From: Candidatus Methanoperedens sp.
Lineage (GTDB): Archaea; Halobacteriota; Methanosarcinia; Methanosarcinales; Methanoperedenaceae
Reading direction: 5' to 3'
DNA length: 50,930 bases
Assembly: GCA_021409285.1 (NCBI GenBank)
Contig: JAGFND010000002.1
Location: forward strand, 1 to 50,930
Shown: in pieces, positions 44,119-50,930 of the stretch
Layout of the letters: every line of letters starts with the position of its first letter
How positions within the stretch are numbered: position 1 is the stretch's first letter
Translations under genes and position numbers: made by a program
The notes under the pieces: model-generated
Seen by the model: only the letters and a program-made list of their open reading frames with translations
The model's database searches: none
Told to the model about the DNA's origin: nothing

Positions 44119-45407
44119 TATATCACCGCTGATACCCAGTTCTCAAGATTGAACGGTTCGGCCTCTTTAGAACCATAAAGCGTCTGAGTAATCTCTTTCA
44201 ATACCTGCACAGCGGTCGGGTGCATCATCATGAAAAGGTCGTTCCCGGCCAGTGATAATGTCAGTCCTGTTATGATCTCCCAGATAGGACCTCTGTATTC
44301 GCGCGCTCCCCAATCGGAATCCTCCTTTAACGGGGACGAGACCATCCATGCTTCACGTGCTCCCCATGCATTGGTAGTACCGCTTGACATCGGGAAATTT
44401 AGCTCAGTATCGCCTGTCAATCCGGCAAGCCTGATGCGTTCCATGTTAGTATAAGCATAATCGAGGCCATATCCCAGAGCGGCCGTCGTCGGGTCCATAA
44501 TGATATTCTCGCGCGCCACGCCGCACTGTTTTATGAGTTTGCGGTTCAATTCTTTTTGCGCATTTATCTCAAGCTGCGTCCATGAAAGCACAACGTGATT
44601 ATATTTCTTTGCGGCTTCCGCTATGCGTGCATAATCAAGGTTCAGGCTGGCAGATGCAAGCAGACATCGCTCACCTTCTGCGCTCTCTGCTGCTTTTTCA
44701 AGTACTGCAGGATCTTTTTCAGGATTTCCAGAACCTCCGATCACGATCGGTACATCCACTGCCTGAAGAACATCTTCAACCGTTCTTGCAGCATCAGATG
44801 GCGACGTGTCCTTAATGTTCGGGTCGGTACTGATCAGATGAATTGTAACCATATCCGCCCCGAAGTCGCGAACCACCTTTTTTGCCCATTCTGGAGGGCT
44901 GTTGATGACATCTTCGTAATTACCCTTGACAGCTTTTGCCATATTTATCGGCATATCGAAAACGTCCATCGTTATATGGTTCCGGTGCGGCATAGCTGCG
45001 TCAAAATAATATGGGAGCGCCCCTTCACCACCCAGTGTCACAGTACTTTTGCGCGAACCACCATCAGATGAAGTAGCCCCCAGTACGACTTCCTGTATGT
45101 TTGTCTTCCACTCCTCCATTCTACCAACGCTGAATTTTGATTCAATCAATTTGCTGAGCCTTTTTGTTGCTGGAGCAGGTGCGCCAGGCATCTGGCCAAC
45201 TGGATAACCCAGGATCTTTGAAATATTCATTAAATGAAAAGCTATCTGGGCAGTTTCATGTCCCAGCGCATAAGCCATCTGCGGGTTAAGGCCCATCTGT
45301 CCAAGGTCGATCTCCACATCACCTTCGATCTTCACTCCCTCAAGAGCTTCGATATCAAGGCCGCCTAACAGGCTTCCAAGTTCCGAGAGTTTTATCTTCT
45401 TAGTCAT
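44118..45407 (-). CDS. cdhD: CODH/ACS corrinoid iron-sulfur protein, delta subunit
   Basis: 429 residues. Partner of CdhE; a TIM-barrel fold similar to the pterin-binding methyltransferase family. Conserved blocks are [10 protein letters not shown]-like ([17 protein letters not shown]), [28 protein letters not shown] and [16 protein letters not shown]. It is first in a two-gene cdhD-cdhE operon separated by 18 kb from cdhABC, on the same strand. In Methanosarcina all five genes are contiguous, so the complex must be coordinated here from two promoters. Confidence 0.96.
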   Translation of the reverse strand: MTKKIKLSELGSLLGGLDIEALEGVKIEGDVEIDLGQMGLNPQMAYALGHETAQIAFHLMNISKILGYPVGQMPGAPAPATKRLSKLIESKFSVGRMEEWKTNIQEVVLGATSSDGGSRKSTVTLGGEGALPYYFDAAMPHRNHITMDVFDMPINMAKAVKGNYEDVINSPPEWAKKVVRDFGADMVTIHLISTDPNIKDTSPSDAARTVEDVLQAVDVPIVIGGSGNPEKDPAVLEKAAESAEGERCLLASASLNLDYARIAEAAKKYNHVVLSWTQLEINAQKELNRKLIKQCGVARENIIMDPTTAALGYGLDYAYTNMERIRLAGLTGDTELNFPMSSGTTNAWGAREAWMVSSPLKEDSDWGAREYRGPIWEIITGLTLSLAGNDLFMMMHPTAVQVLKEITQTLYGSKEAEPFNLENWVSAVI

Positions 45408-45455
45408 TTTTACATCCCATTTTGCATTATTAATCGTCCAGATAGGACTGGCTAC

Positions 45456-45472
45456 ATATATATTTTTATATT
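45456..45472 (-). promoter_or_regulatory. TATA region of cdhD
   Basis: On the minus strand ATATAAAAATATATATG, about 50-65 bp upstream of the cdhD ATG. Transcription would begin near 45430, with a leader of roughly 25 nt. Confidence 0.5.
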
Positions 45473-45549
45473 CGCACTGTTCGGATTATTTGCAAAATAT
45501 TCTTGATATCAAGTAATTATATCGTATCAGGAATCGATAATATTATATA

Positions 45550-46209
45550 ATGCAGCTTGAGATTTCTTCCATATTCGCGATTATTGGCGAAATAGTGGTA
45601 TACACGATCATCTTTCTATTAATAGCAGCTATTATAGGCTCATTGTTGATCGGTTATTCCTTTAAGACCGAGAAATTCGTCTTTCCGTATTTCATGCTTT
45701 TTTCAATAACCGTTCTTGAAACACTTGTAAAAGCCTTATTCCGGCTTGGAGGGATGAACGATTCCATCGTTGATAAGGTGGGTATAGATATAAAGAACAA
45801 GATTTCCATCACGAAATTCAGGAATACACATGTCAATAACCGGCTTATTTTTTTTCCGCAATGCTTGAGGGCAGTTGATTGCCCCTCAAAATTAAGTCCT
45901 GAGGGTATGAAATGCCTGGATTGCGGCAGATGTGAGATCGCAACGGCCCAGAAAACTGCAGAAAGCCTTGGTTATCAGGTATTCATAGTCCCTGGGTCAA
46001 GTTTTATCAGAAGGCTTGTCAGGAAACATAAGCCTGAGGCGATACTTGGTGTTGGCTGCATGACAGAAATAAAAGCCGGTCTTGAAATGTGTGAAAAGAT
46101 GAAATTGTTTGGAGTCGGGCTCGTTCTTGATAAGGCTGGCTGTGTTTCTACAGTTCTTAACTGGGATGACTTCTATGAATTCATAGAACTTGACAGAACT
46201 GCAGATTGA
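45550..46209 (+). CDS. DUF116 membrane-anchored cysteine-rich protein
   Basis: 219 residues. Two N-terminal membrane helices (about 8-34 and 44-62) precede a cytoplasmic domain with C-x-x-x-x-x-C, CLDCGRCEIATA and GVGCMTEIKAGLEMCEKM, the DUF116 pattern. The cysteines probably bind an iron-sulfur cluster. Function unknown in the literature I recall. It is divergent from cdhD and 42 bp upstream of mfnA, so it is possibly in an operon with it. Confidence 0.88.
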   Translation: MQLEISSIFAIIGEIVVYTIIFLLIAAIIGSLLIGYSFKTEKFVFPYFMLFSITVLETLVKALFRLGGMNDSIVDKVGIDIKNKISITKFRNTHVNNRLIFFPQCLRAVDCPSKLSPEGMKCLDCGRCEIATAQKTAESLGYQVFIVPGSSFIRRLVRKHKPEAILGVGCMTEIKAGLEMCEKMKLFGVGLVLDKAGCVSTVLNWDDFYEFIELDRTAD

Positions 46210-46251
46210 GAAACAAAACCTTCATTAACCTGTATTGGGGTAAAGAGCAAC

Positions 46252-47379
46252 ATGAACCAGAAAGGGCTCTCGGAAAAAGAGGTGCTGGCATTACTAAAAT
46301 CCGCAAGGCAAAAAGACACTTCTTATGAGAAAGTCTTAAGCGCCATGTGTACAAGACCACATCCGATAGCTATGAAAGCCCACATGGATTTTTTAGAATC
46401 AAATCTTGGTGATTCCGGCCTTTTCTCAGGAACAAAAGAACTTGAAGAAAAAGTCATAAATATCATGGGGGGCTTGCTCGGTGATCCGGATGCCTGCGGA
46501 TATATCACAACGGGAGGAACGGAATCCAATATCCAGGCGCTGCGAACGGCTCGGAATCTCGCTAATAAAAAAAGGCCAAATGTCATTGTTCCTGTTTCAG
46601 CTCATTTTTCATTTGATAAGACAGCAGATCTTCTTGGCATCAAGATAATAAAAGCAGGTCTGGACAACGAATTCAAAGTAGATGTCAGCGCAGTAGAGAA
46701 TCTGATAGATGATAACACGATAGCACTTGTTGGTATTGCCGGATCAACGGAATTTGGACAGATCGACCCGATAAATGACCTTGCCGGACTTGCAATGTCA
46801 AGAGATGTTTTTCTCCATATCGATGCAGCATTTGGCGGCTTTATAATCCCTTTCCTCGGTAAGAAATATGATTTTGATTTTTCAGTAAGAGGTGTGACCT
46901 CGATAACCGCAGACCCGCATAAGATGGGTATGTCAACGATCCCTGCAGGAGGCTTGCTTTTCAGGGAAGAAGCATGTCTCTTTCCACTTGAGATCGATAC
47001 GCCATACCTTACTATCCGGAAACAGCATTCTCTGGCAGGGACACGAAGTGGGGGGGCGGTGGCTGCGGCTTATGCGGTCATGACGCATCTTGGCAGGGAA
47101 GGATATACAAGAATAGTGGACAGATGTATGAGAATGACAAAAAGGCTTGTCGATGGCGCCGGAGAGTTTGGAGTTACGCCCCTTATTGATCCTGTCATGA
47201 ATATTGTGGCCCTTTCTGTACCTGACCTTGATAAGGTAAGAAAAAGGCTGCGTGAGAAAGGATGGTTCACTTCAATAACAAGGGATCCAAAAGCAATGAG
47301 ATTGATAATCATGCCTCATATGAGTGAAGGATCGATTGACAGGTTCGTTTCTGATCTTGGGGAATGTATCAGAGAATGA
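46252..47379 (+). CDS. mfnA: L-tyrosine / L-aspartate decarboxylase (PLP)
   Basis: 375 residues. In methanogens MfnA makes tyramine for methanofuran; related archaeal enzymes also make beta-alanine for coenzyme A. PLP fold: TGGTESNIQALRTARN near 80-96, HIDAAFGGFI near 196, and the lysine in TADPHKMGMS near 223. Substrate choice cannot be settled by eye. In a one-carbon archaeon the tyramine role fits well. Confidence 0.93.
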   Translation: MNQKGLSEKEVLALLKSARQKDTSYEKVLSAMCTRPHPIAMKAHMDFLESNLGDSGLFSGTKELEEKVINIMGGLLGDPDACGYITTGGTESNIQALRTARNLANKKRPNVIVPVSAHFSFDKTADLLGIKIIKAGLDNEFKVDVSAVENLIDDNTIALVGIAGSTEFGQIDPINDLAGLAMSRDVFLHIDAAFGGFIIPFLGKKYDFDFSVRGVTSITADPHKMGMSTIPAGGLLFREEACLFPLEIDTPYLTIRKQHSLAGTRSGGAVAAAYAVMTHLGREGYTRIVDRCMRMTKRLVDGAGEFGVTPLIDPVMNIVALSVPDLDKVRKRLREKGWFTSITRDPKAMRLIIMPHMSEGSIDRFVSDLGECIRE

Positions 47380-47444
47380 ACCAGTTATTCAAAATCTTTT
47401 TATTGCAGAAGTGAGAATGAGTATGAATAATTGATGGTGAAATC

Positions 47445-48356
47445 ATGGTATATGAAAAAATACTATTAAGCATATTCTTGATATTACAAATCACAGGATT
47501 TGCCGGCGCAGCAACACTAAACGTCGGGCCGGAACAGACTTACAAAACAATCCAGTCAGCTGTTGACGTGGCAGGTCCTGGTGATGTAGTCTCTGTCAGC
47601 GAAGGGACGTACCTGGAGAACGTTGTTGTGAAAGGCAACGGGATCATGATAATCGGAAATAATAAAGAGAAGACCATAGTTGATGGTAAGAAAACAGGCA
47701 GTGTCTTCCGGATAACAGCCAATAATATAGTCATTTCCGGGTTCACGATACAGGACAGCGGTGGAAGCGGCAAGGAAGATGGGGGGGTGTCAATCTATAC
47801 TGGTAACAATAATTTGATCGCAAATAACATCATAACAAATGATCCGGCAGGTATCGCGATATATCAATCAAGCAACAACAATGAGGTATCGGGAAATATA
47901 ATAATGTCAAATGGCAGGAACGGAGGCATTTTCATTTTCTCTTCAAATGATAATAAGATATTTAACAACGATATAAAAGAGAATGTTTTCGGAGTCTATG
48001 GTGATTCTGCACGGTCAAACCGTATTTATGCGAATAATTTCATAAACAACAAGGATCAGGCTTTTGACAACAGCGGCATGAACTCATGGGATGATGGCAA
48101 GTCAGGCAATTACTGGAGCGACTATAAAGGAAGCGGAGGATTTGCTGTCCTGGGTGGAAAATCGAAAGACAATTTCCCACTCTCGGCATCTATTAGCATA
48201 AAGAATGTAGAGATCCCGGGCCTATCAGCTAAACAACAGACACAAGAACCGACCCAGACAGGAACAGGCAAATCAACGCCGGGTCTTTCGTTTGGTACTG
48301 TCATGATCTCGTTGATCCTGATATATTATTATAATCGGAGGCATCATGATAACTGA
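47445..48356 (+). CDS. Exported parallel beta-helix protein (NosD-like), membrane-anchored
   Basis: 303 residues with a signal peptide (about 1-24, ILLSIFLILQITGFAGA). A right-handed beta-helix follows: TYKTIQSAVDVAGPGDVVSVSEG, then repeats of the N-x-I-x-G/N type (NNIVISGFTI, NNNLIANNII, NNNEVSGNII, SNDNKIFNNDI, SNRIYANNF). A Thr/Gln-rich linker, then TPGLSFGTVMISLILIYYY and a basic end, resembles a weak PGF-CTERM tail. Such proteins bind carbohydrate or metals at the cell surface; the ligand is unknown. It overlaps the next gene by 11 bp. Confidence 0.85.
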   Translation: MVYEKILLSIFLILQITGFAGAATLNVGPEQTYKTIQSAVDVAGPGDVVSVSEGTYLENVVVKGNGIMIIGNNKEKTIVDGKKTGSVFRITANNIVISGFTIQDSGGSGKEDGGVSIYTGNNNLIANNIITNDPAGIAIYQSSNNNEVSGNIIMSNGRNGGIFIFSSNDNKIFNNDIKENVFGVYGDSARSNRIYANNFINNKDQAFDNSGMNSWDDGKSGNYWSDYKGSGGFAVLGGKSKDNFPLSASISIKNVEIPGLSAKQQTQEPTQTGTGKSTPGLSFGTVMISLILIYYYNRRHHDN

Positions 48357-48759
48357 AAGATCCAATTACGGAAAATTGACGCTGCTGCCAATTGCCATTA
48401 TCCTTATTGCATCGATCATTGCCGGATGCGTTGGTTCAAAAGGACCTCAAACGCAGCTTGATATCACAGCAAAAGCCGCTTCGAGTCTCATCCTTGAACA
48501 TAAGGGCGGGGATGCGCTGGTCTTAACAGATGTAAAAATTACCGTCAAGAAAGAGGTGGATGGCAAATTCGTTGATGGGCTCAATTCCGTCCTCCTTTCG
48601 GATTTTCAGGATATTCCAGGTATGGATACTCTTGTTGCTGGTAAGAAAATCACGCATACATGGAAAGAACCATTGTCATTGGGCGATGTTCTCCTCATAA
48701 CACTTGAAGATGTGCCTTCAGGAAAGTTGATTTTCAATCAGAAAGTTAGCGTCAGATAA
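48346..48759 (+). CDS. Predicted lipoprotein with archaeal pilin-like beta domain
   Basis: 137 residues. The N terminus is basic, then a hydrophobic helix LLPIAIILIASIIAGC ends in a lipobox-like IIAGC at residues 24-28. The mature part (KAASSLILEHKGGDALVLTDVKITVKKE, TLVAGKKITHTW, GDVLLITLED) has the beta-sandwich pattern seen after the hydrophobic helix in archaeal type IV pilins of the DUF1628 class. CGGAGG lies just upstream of the ATG inside the preceding gene, so the two are translated together. Confidence 0.75.
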   Translation: MITERSNYGKLTLLPIAIILIASIIAGCVGSKGPQTQLDITAKAASSLILEHKGGDALVLTDVKITVKKEVDGKFVDGLNSVLLSDFQDIPGMDTLVAGKKITHTWKEPLSLGDVLLITLEDVPSGKLIFNQKVSVR

Positions 48760-49020
48760 ATATATCACTTCCTTATGACAGAATGGTTTTCGATCAATTT
48801 AAATCCTTTTTCCAGAGGAAATAGAGGTTTAATTATCATATGAGTATCACAGAACAGAAATAAAAGGGGTAAAATACTAAATTTGTGTTTTTGTCTATCT
48901 GTAAAATCCTTAACATACGGCTTATTCATCAATATTTCGCGGGCATCATTATCATAAGTATCTAAATTAATATTCTCCAATAGAAATAAAGGGGTTGAAT
49001 AAAAATAGGGTAAGATGCCT
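48760..49020. other. Intergenic region between convergent genes
   Basis: 261 bp, AT-rich. A 90-codon minus-strand frame exists but has no good start context and no protein-like pattern, so I do not call it. No hairpin with a T-tract is obvious. Confidence 0.5.
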
Positions 49021-50694
49021 TTATGAAAAAATGGCACCTTTATCTGCAGAACTTACCTGCTTCTGGTAGCGCGCAAGATACCCTTTTTTCACCCTGGATG
49101 CTGGTGGTTTCCATTCTTTTCGTCTGTTTTTCAATTCTTCTGGTGGGACGATAATATCCAATTTCCTATCAGGTATATCTATCTCGATAATATCCCCATC
49201 CTTAACCAGCGCTATCGGTCCACATTCAGCGGCTTCAGGAGATACATGGCCTATGCAGGGTCCTCTTGTCCCGCCAGAGAACCTTCCGTCAGTTATGAGG
49301 GCGACAGATTCTATCAATCCCATACCTGCGATCGCTGCAGTCGGCGAAAGCATCTCGCGCATCCCGGGGCCGCCTTTAGGCCCTTCGTATCGTATTATCA
49401 CGCAATCGCCAGATCTTATCTTATTTCCCATGATAGCTGCCATGGCAAGTTCCTCGCTGTCAAAAACCCTCGCAGGACCTTTGAACTTTAGCATATTCTG
49501 GCTTACTGCTGCCTGCTTCACCACAGAACCAAGAGTTGCAAGGCTTCCGTATAGGATCGCTATTCCGCCCTCTGGATGTACCGGTGATTCAAGAGTCTTA
49601 ATGATCTCTTTATTTGCACGTGGATTTATGAGAATATATTCTTTGAGATTTTCTTTCAATGTTTTACAGGTGACGGTCATTGTTCCTGTCTTAAGTCTCG
49701 ATTGCAGCCGCGCCTGTATTGCGGGCACACCTCCGGCTCTTTCAAAGTCGATGAGATAGTGTTCACCGCCCGGTCTTAAATTTATGAGATGCGGTGTAAC
49801 TTTACTCAATTCATCGAACTTAGATAGGGAAAGATCAAGCCCGAATTCGGCTGCGATCGCAGGCAAATGAAGCGTAGTGTTTGTGCTTCCACCGATTGCC
49901 ATATCTACACGTATTGCATTATCAAACGATTCTTCAGTCACGATCTTTCGCGGTGTTATATTTTTATCGATAAGTTCAAGTATTTTCATACCCGACTGCT
50001 TTGCGATCCTTGTTTTTTTTGAATCCACAGCATGGGCTGTCCCGCAGCCCGGCAAACTTAAGCCCAGAGCTTCTGTCATGCATGCCATAGTGTTGGCTGT
50101 GAACAATCCCGCGCATGAACCAGCACCGCAGCACGAAAGATCTTCGAGATTCTTGAGTTCTTGCTCCGATATTCTATTATTTCGCCGTGCTCCGACCGCT
50201 TCAAATAAGGATATTACATCTTGCGGCCTATCATCAACGAAACCGGGCATCATCGGCCCTCCTGTTACAACTATTGCAGGAATATCCAGTCTCCCTGCTG
50301 CCATAAGGTGTCCAGGTACTATCTTATCGCATGTGGGGATCATGACCATACCATCGAACTGGTTCGCTTCGACCATGAGTTCGATACTATCCGCTATTAT
50401 TTCCCTGCTTGGAAGTGAATTTCTCATGCCGGCATGTCCCATTGCTATCCCGTCACAGATGCCTATCGTATTGAATTCAAAGGGAACGCCTCCGGCCATT
50501 CTGATACCTGCTTTTACCGCTTCAGAAAGCTTATCGAGGTGTATATGTCCCGGAATAACCTCATTCCATGAATTTACCACCCCTATGAAAGGACGGGACA
50601 TTTCTTCATCGATCAGCCCCACAGCCTTTAATAAAGACCTGTGCGGGGCACGCTCAAGTCCCTTTTTTACATTATCACTTCTCATGATTTTCAT
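49021..50694 (-). CDS. ilvD: Dihydroxy-acid dehydratase
   Basis: Third step of branched-chain amino acid synthesis, converting dihydroxyacids to 2-keto acids with an iron-sulfur cluster. 557 residues, the usual length. Cluster cysteines are in [14 protein letters not shown] and [21 protein letters not shown]; other conserved blocks are [14 protein letters not shown] and [21 protein letters not shown]. It is transcribed leftward, alone, with no other ilv/leu gene in the window. Confidence 0.97.
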   Translation of the reverse strand: MKIMRSDNVKKGLERAPHRSLLKAVGLIDEEMSRPFIGVVNSWNEVIPGHIHLDKLSEAVKAGIRMAGGVPFEFNTIGICDGIAMGHAGMRNSLPSREIIADSIELMVEANQFDGMVMIPTCDKIVPGHLMAAGRLDIPAIVVTGGPMMPGFVDDRPQDVISLFEAVGARRNNRISEQELKNLEDLSCCGAGSCAGLFTANTMACMTEALGLSLPGCGTAHAVDSKKTRIAKQSGMKILELIDKNITPRKIVTEESFDNAIRVDMAIGGSTNTTLHLPAIAAEFGLDLSLSKFDELSKVTPHLINLRPGGEHYLIDFERAGGVPAIQARLQSRLKTGTMTVTCKTLKENLKEYILINPRANKEIIKTLESPVHPEGGIAILYGSLATLGSVVKQAAVSQNMLKFKGPARVFDSEELAMAAIMGNKIRSGDCVIIRYEGPKGGPGMREMLSPTAAIAGMGLIESVALITDGRFSGGTRGPCIGHVSPEAAECGPIALVKDGDIIEIDIPDRKLDIIVPPEELKNRRKEWKPPASRVKKGYLARYQKQVSSADKGAIFS

Positions 50695-50760
50695 ATACAG
50701 GTGATCCTGATTTGTTCTACTAAAATATGCTTTTTCAGTTAAAAGGGTTTTGTCACTGCG

Positions 50761-50773
50761 ATATTTTTATATA
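50761..50773 (-). promoter_or_regulatory. TATA region of ilvD
   Basis: On the minus strand TATATAAAAATAT lies 67-79 bp upstream of the ilvD ATG, predicting a leader of about 40 nt. The last 157 bp of the window (50774-50930) show no gene. Confidence 0.5.
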
Positions 50774-50930
50774 CCTATCCGCCAGTATCTCTATAACATC
50801 ATAAACCCGTTGTTTTAGTTATCAACTTGCTTCATTTTCCATATCAAAACCATCTATGTCGTTGTCTTTTTCAAATTTTTGATATAGTATGTATAAATTA
50901 ATAGTATATCTTTATAAACTTAAACGTCAA

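Noticed and set aside
48765-49037. 90-codon minus-strand frame between the lipoprotein gene and ilvD
   Set aside because: It overlaps the ilvD 3' end out of frame, has no ribosome-binding site, and its composition (Phe, Leu, Lys, Ile) is that of AT-rich non-coding DNA.

Overview
The window reads as a chromosomal segment of a methane-metabolising archaeon of the Methanosarcinales lineage. It has an intron-split archaeal tRNA-Met, TATA-box promoters, a group II chaperonin, ABCE1, an archaeal mevalonate-pathway operon, F420 biosynthesis (cofD), a methyl-coenzyme M reductase (MCR) operon and all five CODH/acetyl-CoA synthase subunits. The MCR operon is mcrBDGA, with no room for mcrC between D and G. 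The McrA sequence, together with this layout, suggests an ANME-2d / 'Candidatus Methanoperedens'-like organism. That assignment is inference and a Methanosarcinales methanogen cannot be excluded without a tree. I see no insertion sequence, CRISPR array, rRNA or prophage. It looks like core genome with a few odd small genes and relics.

Layout. 1-260: two minus-strand tRNA-Met genes (elongator with an intron, and initiator). 0.4-3.1 kb: a drug-export-type ABC transporter overlapping into cofD. 3.3-6.3 kb: argB, a small membrane protein, and ABCE1. 6.4-8.1 kb: a surface protein with a PGF-CTERM-like tail. 8.2-10.7 kb: engB, hemD, cupin phosphoglucose isomerase and a DUF2098-like protein. 10.7-15.7 kb: the mcr operon with a long leader, then a four-zinc-knuckle protein. 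15.8-19.8 kb: an unknown 107-residue protein, a B12/radical-SAM protein ending in a PqqD-like domain, a 55-residue zinc ribbon too short for most gene callers, and a LutB-like ferredoxin. 19.8-24.2 kb: cdhABC. 24.3-24.7 kb: a divergent winged-helix gene whose 5' end appears broken, next to a 22-bp palindrome. 25-31 kb: a chaperone block (thermosome, GrpE, DnaK, DnaJ). 31-33 kb: a cis-prenyltransferase homologue lacking the catalytic aspartate, divergent from a fused polyprenol-kinase-like/DUF92 membrane protein, followed by a transporter relic. 33.5-35.7 kb: GMP synthase subunit B, a CGGC protein, DedA and a 53-residue Cys-rich protein. 36-41.6 kb: mvk-ipk-fni-rnj-idsA plus a nucleotide N-hydrolase-like gene. 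41.6-45.4 kb: ftsZ and cdhE-cdhD. 45.5-50.7 kb: DUF116, tyrosine/aspartate decarboxylase (mfnA), two exported proteins and ilvD.

How it fits together. MCR (C1 activation or release), CODH/ACS (acetyl-CoA from C1 units and CO), CofD (F420) and MfnA (methanofuran precursor tyramine, or beta-alanine for CoA) form the one-carbon core. The isoprenoid operon runs from mevalonate through isopentenyl phosphate to geranylgeranyl diphosphate for ether lipids. The cis-prenyltransferase-like and DUF92 genes probably serve the polyprenyl-phosphate sugar carrier. The most interesting unexplained items are the mcr leader (a possible 16-codon leader peptide and pairing across the mcrB start), the RiPP-like radical-SAM/PqqD protein with its zinc-ribbon neighbour, the NgBR-like cis-prenyltransferase beside a fused lipid kinase, and the broken regulator in front of cdhA.
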